Assembly (NCBI GenBank): GCA_943736015.1
Contig: OX031057.1
Coordinates: forward strand, 54,141,001 to 54,205,000
Reading direction: 5' to 3'
DNA: 64,000 bases
From: Tridacna crocea
Lineage: Eukaryota; Mollusca; Bivalvia; Cardiida; Cardiidae
Below, piece by piece: positions 56,001 through 60,945 of this stretch (position 1 is the first letter of the stretch; the number at the start of each line of letters is the position of its first letter). Made by a program: the position numbers and the translations under genes. Under the pieces are notes generated by a model. The model did no database searches, had not been told where the DNA came from, and was given only the letters and a program-made list of their open reading frames with translations.

Positions 56001-57801
56001 GATAAAGCTAAATGCCAAATTGAGTAGCCTTAGGCCTTAAGGCTTGGTACAAGAACATTGTTTAAGTTTTCCACATATATATAAACCCATATAAAACTTG
56101 TGTACAATTTGGGCACTCTTTGTAGACACCCACTTAATAAAGATACATGCCAAATTTGGTAGCCCAAGGCCCTACGGCTAGGTACCAGAAGGATTTTAAA
56201 GGATTTTAAAGTTTTCCCTATATAAGCCCATATAACTTGTGGTCCCCAGGGCAAGGTCAAATTTGACCCCAAGGTTATTATTTGAAGGAACTTGGTAGAG
56301 GTCCACTAGATAAAGCTACACGCCAAATTTGGTAGCTCTAGGCCATATGGTTTCAGAGAAGAAGATCTTTAAAAATTTTCAAAATTTTTCAGTTTTGTTG
56401 CCATGGCAACCAGAGTTTTTGCAGGAATCAAATTCTTTCAAGGAATTCCGAAGAGGACTATGGCAGGATCATTTTTGTGAAGTTTCATCAAAATTGGATG
56501 GGTAGTTTCAGAAGAGAAGATGTTTGAAATAAAAAATAACACAAGCACGGACGGACGGACGACGGACACCAGGCCATAACATAATCCTGCTGGCCTTCAG
56601 CCAGTGGAGCTAAAAAGGACAAAATCATGGTTTTTAGCATTCTCTCCTTTTCCCATAATGTTTTCAAAAGGCTTCAATCTCAGGGTCGTAAAAGCCAGGG
56701 ATTGTTTGGTAAAAGGTTAAAGACATTTCATCTCAAATGCCAATGAATGTCAGATTCTTTTAATCACATAATGACATTTAGAAAAGTATTGATCAGAAGA
56801 TGCAAATTTGTTTAACCCTTTACCATACGACAAATTTTTGGACTGGTCCAAATTCAGAGAATTTGCAGACGACAAAATAAATGTGACTGAAAAGTTAAAA
56901 TTTGCTATGGGAAGGGTAGAAAACATTGTGGGAAAAGGAGAAAATGCTGATTACCAGCATTTTCTCCTTTTCCCACAGTGTTTTCAAAAGGCTTCTTTCT
57001 CAGGGGCGTCAAAAGTAGGGATTGTGTGGTAATGGGTTAAAATGAGAAAATATAAAAGGAGTATGTGACACTGAAAACAATGGAGATTGTGTCATGAAAT
57101 GAAATCTGTCTAAAGAATCAATCTTGTACATAGGGATCCATAGTTTGAATCCTGGAACACATAGACTATAATTATATTCTTTGATTATAATATGCAATCT
57201 ATGGGTGACAGGAGTCAAACTACGGAGCCCTATGATCTTGTACAGAACACGCATACCTGGGGTATTTTCTTTGTCATGTTTGTTGCCTTTCTTTTTGATA
57301 CCTGAAATTACACCACAATAAATGACAATGTGCACATAAATTCACTTATCTGACAGACAATGCTCTCAAACGCCATAAAGAAAAGTGTGGAACTCTGAGA
57401 AAAAGGAGGCTGATTTCATCTCCATGATCAATTACACAAGCAAGTATTCACATAATTTTTGATGTATAAAATCAATTTTGTAGCCAAATTAAAAATTTTG
57501 GTTGGAGGTTAACCCTTTACGGCATAATGTCGACTTACAACAACCCTGGGAAAGAAGCCTTCTGCAAACATGGTAACCAGCATTTTCTCCTTTTCCCACA
57601 ATGTTTTCTTCTGTATCCAAAGAAAATTGCATCATTTAGGCTACGCTAAAATTTTCGTCTGCAAATGCTTTCAATTTTGACATGGCTAAACTTTTGTCGT
57701 CTGGTAAAGGGTTAAAATGCTTAGCACCATTTACTGTTTTTTGCAGACAGCGCAGATAAAAATCAGACGACACAACTCACGAATCTGCAGAGTCTCAGAA
57801 A
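40799..57801 (-). CDS. GAPVD1: GTPase-activating protein and VPS9 domain-containing protein 1, C-terminal part
   Basis: GAPVD1 (RME-6 in C. elegans) is an endosomal regulator: an N-terminal RasGAP-like domain plus a C-terminal VPS9 domain that acts as exchange factor for Rab5 in endocytosis. The window holds the C-terminal 470 or so residues in ten firm exons (57301-57257, 55062-54976, 53720-53503, 50207-50011, 48357-48223, 47010-46887, 45977-45911, 43369-43255, 42559-42421, 41089-40799), all in phase. A doubtful 21-nt exon lies at 57801-57781. Matching blocks include SDDILAKYRK, DAKRKLRIVLSS, LSEAINLQNRDTIAQL, YLVRCKQGL, FQKLTVSDEK, IPKTYHLECPWPAAQ and the VPS9 signature SVPAADDFMPVFIFVIIKA. 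The RasGAP exons lie beyond 57.8 kb or outside the window. Introns hold dozens of repeats. Confidence 0.94.
41180..41280 (-). mobile_element. tRNA-like SINE head
   Basis: On the - strand AGCTAGGTGGTTATGGTATT (box A) and CATGAGTTCGGATCC (box B). Lies in the last GAPVD1 intron, beside the 41265 repeat. Confidence 0.45.
41301..41895. mobile_element. Second TTAA element with TIRs, carrying a nested MITE
   Basis: Ends TTAAGGTAGTAGACCCCTAA and TATTAGGGGTCTACTATGTT AA are inverted (two mismatches in 17) and bounded by TTAA. Without the nested MITE (41573-41801) it is about 360 bp. The flanks match 25257-25365, where a single TTAA occupies the site. A piggyBac-like non-autonomous element by its target; inference. 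Confidence 0.85.
41573..41801 (+). mobile_element. TTAA-palindrome MITE, reference copy
   Basis: A clean example. TTAACCCATTACCACTCAAT opens a short arm of about 55 bp; the palindrome 41628-41694 follows. The palindrome has 32-33 bp arms, GAAAACATTGTGGGAAAAGG then AGAAAATGCTGGT, one central base (A at 41661) and the exact complement. The long arm (about 105 bp, with GTCGTCTGCAAATGCTTTCC) ends TTGGTAATGGATTAA. No coding capacity. The family fits a piggyBac-like MITE: TTAA target and C/T-rich tips. The central palindrome is unusual for that group. Confidence 0.92.
42421..42559 (-). CDS. GAPVD1: GAPVD1 exon
   Basis: Acceptor CTTTTTAG, donor GTATCC. Reads LIQSHIKQLSKIISPNHKDL, RIPKTYHLECPWPAAQREIF and MINAYK, matching the human IQRLSKVVTANHRALQIPEV segment that opens the VPS9 domain. 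Confidence 0.95.
42585..42909. mobile_element. Half MITE followed by a full TTAA-palindrome MITE
   Basis: 42585-42681 is the long arm of a reverse copy cut off before its hairpin. 42682-42909 is a full forward copy (TAACCCATTACCACAC to TTGGTAATAAGTTAA) with the tip intact. Confidence 0.8.
42996..43220 (+). mobile_element. TTAA-palindrome MITE, worn
   Basis: Forward copy with stem ACAGTGTAGGCAAAGCAG against CGCAGTGC and a changed tip (GCTAATAGGCTGC). It ends 34 bp from GAPVD1 exon 43255-43369, on the donor side. Confidence 0.75.
43255..43369 (-). CDS. GAPVD1: GAPVD1 exon
   Basis: Acceptor GTGCCTGCAG, donor GTTAGT. Reads ATETQLDDARLAIERLIMSR then IYTQAMFPNGDGDVDRDK, the helical bundle ahead of VPS9 (human AQMEIERSVMNRIFKLAFYP). 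Confidence 0.94.
43884..45115 (-). mobile_element. Helentron-like element with ~157-bp tandem core
   Basis: Starts ACAAGAGTGGCAAATTGTCG and CTTACCCCAAGTTGTAAAGC (hairpin with GGGG). About seven core units carry GGACAAAATTCAAGTATGAA, GGGCAATAACTCAAAAATTA and GATCTATCCACCCATGAA. It ends with a hairpin ACGTCCCGTCTTCGACGGGC and GTATAAAAA. Sister of 61004-62388. Open frames across it are repeat artefacts. Lies in a GAPVD1 intron. Confidence 0.8.
45510..45741 (+). mobile_element. TTAA-palindrome MITE, full copy
   Basis: Forward copy in a GAPVD1 intron. TTAA at both ends; stem with GAGAAAATACTAGTAACC. Confidence 0.85.
45742..45905. repeat. GATCAGACTGC palindrome repeat
   Basis: CAAGATCAGACTGCATG and TGTGCAGTCTAATCTTGATC form an inverted pair at 45796-45838. 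Similar motifs occur at 23966, 50296 and 60530. Short, old repeat of unknown class. Confidence 0.55.
45911..45977 (-). CDS. GAPVD1: GAPVD1 exon
   Basis: Acceptor TTTATTTCAG, donor GTGAGT. TDLVERFLQYLYQQVNKDPI then WN plus one base, corresponding to VEDFLQFLYGAMAQDVIWQN in human. Confidence 0.93.
46282..46500 (+). mobile_element. TTAA-palindrome MITE
   Basis: Forward copy with TTAACCCATCCTGACACAAC at the left. The stem is partly worn (AGTAACAAGCATTTTC) and the right end decays. Confidence 0.75.
46887..47010 (-). CDS. GAPVD1: GAPVD1 exon
   Basis: Acceptor GTTATTTCAG, donor GTAAGT. EKEIYNRHLTNVCVRMFLES, WEKHMMAFISEFQKLTVSDE, K. Aligns with the human block VCVRLLLESKEKKIREFIQD. Confidence 0.95.
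47175..47700. mobile_element. Half MITE, then a reverse MITE interrupted by a subfamily D copy
   Basis: 47175-47303 is the right half of a forward copy ending GGTAAAGAGTTAA. From that TTAA a reverse copy starts (47300-47398), is broken by the D copy 47398-47630, and its hairpin seems to resume at 47631-47700 (TACTGTTGGAAAAAGAG). Confidence 0.65.
47398..47630 (+). mobile_element. TTAA-palindrome MITE, subfamily D
   Basis: Third D copy, opposite orientation to those at 22025 and 37391. Palindrome tip GCTCGTGACGAGC; an extra GTGAATG interrupts the right stem. Confidence 0.88.
47949..48187 (-). mobile_element. TTAA-palindrome MITE with duplicated tip
   Basis: Reverse copy. The tip reads GGTTACCAGCAGTGTAACC AGC, so the centre was partly re-copied. 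It ends 35 bp from GAPVD1 exon 48223-48357. Confidence 0.85.
48223..48357 (-). CDS. GAPVD1: GAPVD1 exon
   Basis: Acceptor AATTTCAG, donor GTTAGT. CKKLVRCLQEDYSARSSYIS, YLVRCKQGLLSTLSQINRLH and SRMK, matching YIAYLTRCRQGLQTTQAHLE of the human protein. Confidence 0.95.
48458..48681 (-). mobile_element. TTAA-palindrome MITE, subfamily C
   Basis: Reverse copy with CCCTTTCCCAAAAGAAA and GTTTGTTTGGGAAAGGG ends. Tip GAAATTGCTCGTTAGGAGTA ATTTC. Confidence 0.85.
48944..49173 (-). mobile_element. TTAA-palindrome MITE, full copy
   Basis: Reverse copy with TTAA at both ends and a near-perfect palindrome. Confidence 0.9.
49318..49463. mobile_element. Foldback element, ~43-bp arms
   Basis: GTTGTACGGTCAGCTGCCAG then GGGACTTGGAAACTTGTTCA CGG, with the inverted partner ending CCACCTGATCATACAAC. 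The centre is about 55 bp. An open frame through it is palindrome-driven, not a gene. Confidence 0.8.
50011..50207 (-). CDS. GAPVD1: GAPVD1 exon
   Basis: Acceptor ATACTTCTAG, donor GTAAGT. VSHGVFSGGLSSYSPREVDG (variable linker), then LLRTQLSEAINLQNRDTIAQ and LHEAIRCVRMFD, matching IAEAINLQDKNLMAQLQETM in human. Confidence 0.94.
50420..50630 (-). mobile_element. TTAA-palindrome MITE, right stem arm deleted
   Basis: Reverse copy. After GCTGGTTTCC the sequence jumps to AAAATGGTTTC. The terminal TTAA at 50627 is shared with the next copy. Confidence 0.85.
50627..51006 (-). mobile_element. Full TTAA-palindrome MITE fused to a second partial copy
   Basis: 50627-50850 is a full reverse copy ending GTGTGGTAATTTT without TTAA. 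50851-51006 continues directly inside another reverse copy (AGACGACAAAAACATAAATC) whose left stem is nearly absent. Confidence 0.8.
51022..51250 (+). mobile_element. TTAA-palindrome MITE, worn
   Basis: Forward copy. Stem GAAAATGTTGTAGG against CCCACACTG; tip AACAACTGGCATTTAC. Confidence 0.7.
51248..52840 (+). mobile_element. TTAA-palindrome MITE split by a 1.44-kb element
   Basis: The left part reaches GAAAATATTGTGAGAAA (51310). The right part from 52754 reads AAAGGTAAGTAATGTTCTAG and TAACC. The break is between A residues of the GGGAAAAGG stem segment. Confidence 0.7.
51311..52753 (-). mobile_element. Helentron-like element with ~165-bp tandem core
   Basis: Hairpin end CAAGAGGGCCAAGATGGCCC. 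Six core units of about 165 bp (AGAGCCATGTTTCTTG near 51547, 51711, 51876, 52041, 52207; worn at 52374), each with AAAAGGGTCACCCAAGGAAC. Then TTGCCATGGCAACC, an ACGACGCACGACGG run and the end hairpin GAGCACGTTGTGCTC, AGGTGAGCTAAAAA. Confidence 0.8.
52845..53073 (-). mobile_element. TTAA-palindrome MITE with poly-C insertion
   Basis: Reverse copy. The right stem is replaced by a run of about 14 C (near 53009-53022). The right end stops at CAGGGTCACTTAA. Confidence 0.7.
53266..53493 (-). mobile_element. TTAA-palindrome MITE beside a GAPVD1 donor
   Basis: Reverse copy, GTACAATCTTTTACAAACAAC to TTTGATAAAGGATTAA. On the - strand it begins about 9 nt downstream of the exon 53503-53720 boundary. 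Confidence 0.85.
53503..53720 (-). CDS. GAPVD1: GAPVD1 exon
   Basis: Acceptor TTATTTTTAG, donor GTAATA. Contains TSDDILAKYRKKSILAST, KDSDDPTPLYDPSNLENCLA and FLDAKRKLRIVLSSGDFQ. The SDDILAKYRK and EDAKRKLR-type motifs are hallmarks of GAPVD1. Phase 2 in, 0 out. Confidence 0.95.
53870..53985 (-). mobile_element. tRNA-like SINE head
   Basis: On the - strand GTGGCCATATAGTAGAGTGT (box A) and AGGTCTTCAGTTTAATGGCC (box B). Confidence 0.5.
54161..54389 (+). mobile_element. TTAA-palindrome MITE, subfamily B
   Basis: Forward copy close to 2233-2465 (GTCTAGTCCAAAAGTTTGTCG shared). The left stem is altered (GGGAAAAAAAAGAAACTGC). Confidence 0.9.
54976..55062 (-). CDS. GAPVD1: GAPVD1 exon
   Basis: Acceptor ACATTTCAG, donor GTATGG. 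KGHVVDGAIGGEKQTALTPE and PNIIITQT, a low-complexity linker. Identified by phase and splice signals joining DDILAKYRK downstream; sequence itself is poorly conserved. Confidence 0.8.
55079..55250. mobile_element. MITE made of two short arms (full inverted repeat)
   Basis: Both halves are the short (CACACAATCCC) arm: left CCACACCATCCAGGGTTTTA, right complement CTAAGGATTGTATGGTAAGG GTTA. The whole 170 bp is therefore one imperfect inverted repeat. It lies 16 bp upstream (- strand) of the GAPVD1 acceptor at 55063. Confidence 0.8.
55276..56720 (-). mobile_element. TTAA-palindrome MITE split by a 1.2-kb element
   Basis: Left part 55276-55397 ends GAAAACATTGTGGAA. Right part 56614-56720 resumes GGACAAAATCATGGTTTTTA GC and ends TTTGGTAAAAGGTTAA. 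The break is in the stem A-run. Confidence 0.85.
55398..56613 (-). mobile_element. Helentron-like element, opposite copy of the 6836 family
   Basis: Starts CACGAGGGCCATGATGGCCC and ATCGCTCCACTAGC. Core units are the complement of those at 6836-8129 (AAGCTACATGCCAAATTTGG). Ends TTGCCATGGCAACC, a GGACGGACGACGG run and CTTCAGCCAGTGGAGCTAAA AA. Confidence 0.8.
56725..57100 (+). repeat. Partial third copy of the 3553 tandem unit, split by a MITE
   Basis: AATGTCAGATTCTTTTAATC ACATAATGACATT (56750-56780) and GTGACACTGAAAACAATGG (57066-57084) match the tails of the 3553-4215 units. The MITE 56812-57040 sits between them. Confidence 0.65.
56812..57040 (-). mobile_element. TTAA-palindrome MITE, full copy
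   Basis: Reverse copy, TTAACCCTTTACCATACGAC to GGTAATGGGTTAA. Nearly perfect stem; tip GCTGATTACCAGC. Confidence 0.9.
57122..57246. repeat. Inverted repeat next to a GAPVD1 exon
   Basis: TCTTGTACATAGGGATCCAT then AGTTTGAATCCTG pairs with CAGGAGTCAAACTACGGAGC CCTATGATCTTGTACA. A foldback element whose outer arm ends 10 bp from the exon 57257-57301. Confidence 0.75.
57257..57301 (-). CDS. GAPVD1: GAPVD1 exon of 45 nt
   Basis: Acceptor TAATTTCAG, donor GTATGC. Encodes IKKKGNKHDKENTP with split codons at both ends that fit the neighbours (phase 2 in, 1 out). Lysine-rich linker; support is from signals and phase. Confidence 0.7.
57509..57715 (+). mobile_element. TTAA-palindrome MITE, left stem arm deleted
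   Basis: Forward copy with TTAA at both ends. AAACATGGTAACCAGC shows the left stem removed down to the tip. Confidence 0.85.
57781..57801 (-). CDS. GAPVD1: Possible 21-nt GAPVD1 microexon
   Basis: A 21-nt stretch between AATATTTCAG and GTGAGT reads SETLQI with split codons that match the phase of the 45-nt exon. Signals and phase fit, but so short an exon could be chance. Confidence 0.4.
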
Positions 57802-58114
57802 CTGAAATATTCTGGAAAAAAAAAACAGCAAAAATAAATGGTCTTATTTGAATTTTTATCAGAAAAGAAAGTTGTTCACACCGAATTCTTTTTGCAACCA
57901 TTGAGGTTAACAGTATTGTGAAAACCAAAAAAAATGATTTACTACCGTTATCCTGGAAAATACTCCTGAAATTCAATTCATAGCAAAATACTCGGCAATA
58001 CTTAAAACTCCATTTTATGTTTTATTATGACCAAAAGTCACCACTGTTAACAAATTCGGAACATCAATACATAAATTCTTAATTTAAATTTGGTATTTAG
58101 TTTTGTAAACTTAT

Positions 58115-58540
58115 CTCAACCACACAATCCTGGGTTGTAATAACATACTGGAGGAAAAAGGCTTTGGAAAATGTCATGGGAGAAAATGCTGGTAGCCAGG
58201 ATTTCCTCCTTTCCCATCTTTTCAAGCTTTCCAAAGACAAATCCCATCATGTAACTCTTTACAAAACCGCAAAATTTTAGGCTTGTCCAAATCAAAAGCA
58301 TTTGCAGACAACAAAGTAAAAGTGACTGACAATTTGAATTTTTTTTTTTTGGTGAAGGGTAGAAAACATTGTGGGAAAAGGAGAAAATGCTGGTAACCAG
58401 CATTTTCTCCTTTTCCCACAATGTTTTCATAAGGCTTCTTTCTTAGGGCCGTCTAAAGTAGGGAGTGTGTGGTAATGGGTTAAAGCACCATCTGTAAATG
58501 TGTTCAATATGGTATAGTCTAAAATTGTTTCATTTGTTAA
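58115..58540 (+). mobile_element. TTAA-palindrome MITE hosting another copy
   Basis: Left part 58115-58250 (worn stem, AAATCCCATCATG), then the nested reverse copy, then the right arm from 58484 (GCACCATCTGTAAATGTGTT C). Confidence 0.65.
58251..58483 (-). mobile_element. Nested TTAA-palindrome MITE with inverted tip
   Basis: Reverse copy by its arms with a perfect palindrome, but the centre reads GGTAACC as in forward copies. Right end GGTAATGGGTTAA. Confidence 0.88.
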
Positions 58541-58849
58541 AGTATAAAATTGCTAAATACAGTTGATTCAAAAGTTATCCAAAAAAAGACAGTATGGACT
58601 ATGTATATGCAAAGTGCCGAGAAGACAACAAGAGCACTGCACTGCATGCAGATGCCAACAATCTGGCTGCAGCTGCATTTTTGCCCTTTCCGGATCAATC
58701 CCAGATTTTCACAACCCTTACAATTCTAAAACTTTGTTGTTTGTTAAAAAGTTAAGAAAAGAATTTTTTAAGTCAAATTAGGACATAACTGGGTAAGAAT
58801 TTTTCATAACGTTTGAATTCTTTTACATAACCCGCCAAATTTTATCTGG

Positions 58850-59080
58850 GCTATACCACAAAACCCCATGTTTAAAAGACCCTGTGTTTTTGAAAACATT
58901 GTGGAAAAAGAAAAAATACTGGCATCCAGGTTATCCTCCTTTTCACGCTATTTTTTCTACTCTATTGAGAGAATTTCATTACTTGATATCCTTTAATTTG
59001 TTTTTATACTTATAAAAATGTTGTCTGCAAATGCTTTCAATTTTCAACAGTCTGAAATTACCGTATGTTGTTTGGTACAT
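58850..59080 (+). mobile_element. TTAA-palindrome MITE, worn
   Basis: Forward copy with TGAAAACATTGTGGAAAAAG and right arm TTGTCTGCAAATGCTTTCAA. Termini lost. Confidence 0.65.
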
Positions 59081-59247
59081 ATCTTCGGTTATGACATGCG
59101 GATCATGAAAACATCAGAGTTTTAACATAAAATTGACATAAACAACACCTTTGCTATGACAACACTTCAATATTTTCTCTATAACTGAGGAGCTCTAAAT
59201 GGCAATCCTAAAAGTTTTTAATGGAGGCATGCACAAGCAAATTCTAC

Positions 59248-59460
59248 ATTTATTTACAACAAAATTTTAAACTTGTCCAAATTGAAAGCATTTGCAGACA
59301 ACAAAATAAACATGACTCAAAATCTGAAACTTGGTTGTAGAAGAGTATGTGGAAAACGGAGAAAATGCTGGTTTCCAGAATTTTCTCTTTTTCTACAATG
59401 TTTTCAGAGGGCTTCTTCCTCTGGGTCGTTAACACCAGGGACTGTTTGGTAAAGGGTTAA
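59248..59460 (-). mobile_element. TTAA-palindrome MITE, left end worn
   Basis: Reverse copy. Stem shortened at the left (GAGTATGTGGAAAACGG). Ends TTTGGTAAAGGGTTAA. Confidence 0.8.
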
Positions 59461-59632
59461 ATTGGTTTGTAAATATTTGTACCTCTATACATTTCCCAAT
59501 GCTAAGATTTCAAACAATAACTGTTGTCTACTCAAGATATATTTCACCTAACATGCAGAGTAAGAACAAAATTCGGACAGAAATGGTAGTCTTAAACACA
59601 CACATACACTTGTTGGAAGACAAGAAAAAAAA

Positions 59633-60229
59633 TGTTGGGGTCAATTATATCTATTCTTTTCTATACATCTATAATCTCATGTTTTCCTCGGTTTTCTGTA
59701 TTTTTTTTTTCTCTCTTTCTTTTCCTCTCAACACTACCACTGTTATGTACATACCCAGTTATTCCTAGCTTTGTTCATGTGTACTTATTTTGAATGGTTT
59801 TCCCCTGTTGCTATTTTTAGAACTGGATTCTCTTTTGTGGAATATTGTTCTGGAAGTTTCCGGACCTTTTTACAATCTGATTACTAGAAATTATGCAACT
59901 AATTTTAACATGAATTTTCTGGAAGTTTCTCTGTTATTGTAAAAGGAAAAGCTCTGTCGGCGTTCACTAGTTAATATATGATTGCCAGACTAAAGTGGGG
60001 ATTATTTTGTGTTTGTGTCATATAATTAGTGTTTGGATTACATTCAGTTTGGATCAGGATCAGGCTGGAATTAAGACTGGAATAATTTGTCTTCTGTATT
60101 TAACATCTAAGGTATTGTTTTGTACTATTGTAATATTGTCACTGATTATTTGATATTTTTGTTAATAAATTCTGTTAATTGTTACCATTTGTTGCTGGCT
60201 TCTACTTTCTAGTTACGTCTGACTCGTAA
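59633..60229 (+). mobile_element. Possible solo LTR
   Basis: About 600 bp bounded by TGTTGGGGTC and GACTCGTAACA, an imperfect TG...CA terminal inversion. Inside are GTTAATAAATTCTGTTAATT (AATAAA) and a T-rich stretch. No primer-binding site or ORF follows. The right neighbour is a MITE cut at its terminus (CCATACAATGG). Class uncertain. Confidence 0.4.
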
Positions 60230-60500
60230 CACCATACAATGGTGAGGTTTAACCACCCTGGAGGCCAAGCCTTTTGAAAGCATTGCAGAAAAAAGGAGAA
60301 AATACAGGTAACCAGCATTTTCTCCCTTTCCCACAATTTTGTCTACCCTAGCCATGAGTATGAATTATGCTTTTTTCCCACAATTTTTTCTACTTTAACC
60401 AACATAAGAATTATGCTTTGAGCTACATGTACCTTTGTCATCTGCAAATACTTTCAATTTTGTTCAGTACAAAGTCTTGTTGTTTGATAAAGAGTTTCAT
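60230..60500 (+). mobile_element. TTAA-palindrome MITE with duplicated right stem
   Basis: Forward copy lacking its TTAA. TTTCCCACAATTTTGTCTAC and TTTCCCACAATTTTTTCTAC occur in tandem, each with AATTATGCTT. Confidence 0.7.
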
Positions 60501-60715
60501 GTAAGATCTATTATTGTTTTTGTATACAATGTAGATCAAGATCAGTATCTGTTTTGCAGATAGTGTAGACCAAGATCTGACTGCACAGAAAATACAGTTT
60601 GATCTTTGATGCACATAGTCATTGAGCAACATTTTAGCAATTAAACTTGCAATGTTTTTGTATATTTTTTTATTCCTGGTTGACCCAGTCCATCATGCAT
60701 GTAGCATTTGACCCC

Positions 60716-60945
60716 TTAACTCACTACCAAATGACAAAATTTTGGGTTTGTCCAAATCGAGAGCATTTGCAGACGACAACATAAAAGTGACTGAAAATTT
60801 GAAATTTGTTTTGTGAAGGGTAGAAAACATTGTGGGAAAATGAGAAAATGCTGGTTACCAGCATTTTCTCCCTTTCCCACAGTGTTTTCTAAAGGTTTTT
60901 TTTCTCAGGGGCGTCAAAAGTAGGGATTGTGTGGTAATGGGCTAA
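60716..60945 (-). mobile_element. TTAA-palindrome MITE, full copy
   Basis: Reverse copy, TTAACTCACTACCAAATGAC to GGTAATGGGCTAA. Intact stem. Confidence 0.88.

Noticed and set aside
58563..58781. Open frame with HCTACRCQQSGCSC, cysteine-rich
   Set aside because: The ACTGCACTGCATGCAGATG stretch recurs at 46560, so it is dispersed repeat sequence. The frame then runs into a MITE arm.
59499..59768. 89-codon frame as a gene
   Set aside because: Low-complexity hydrophobic read of T-rich DNA that overlaps the start of the possible LTR. No splice signals or homology.
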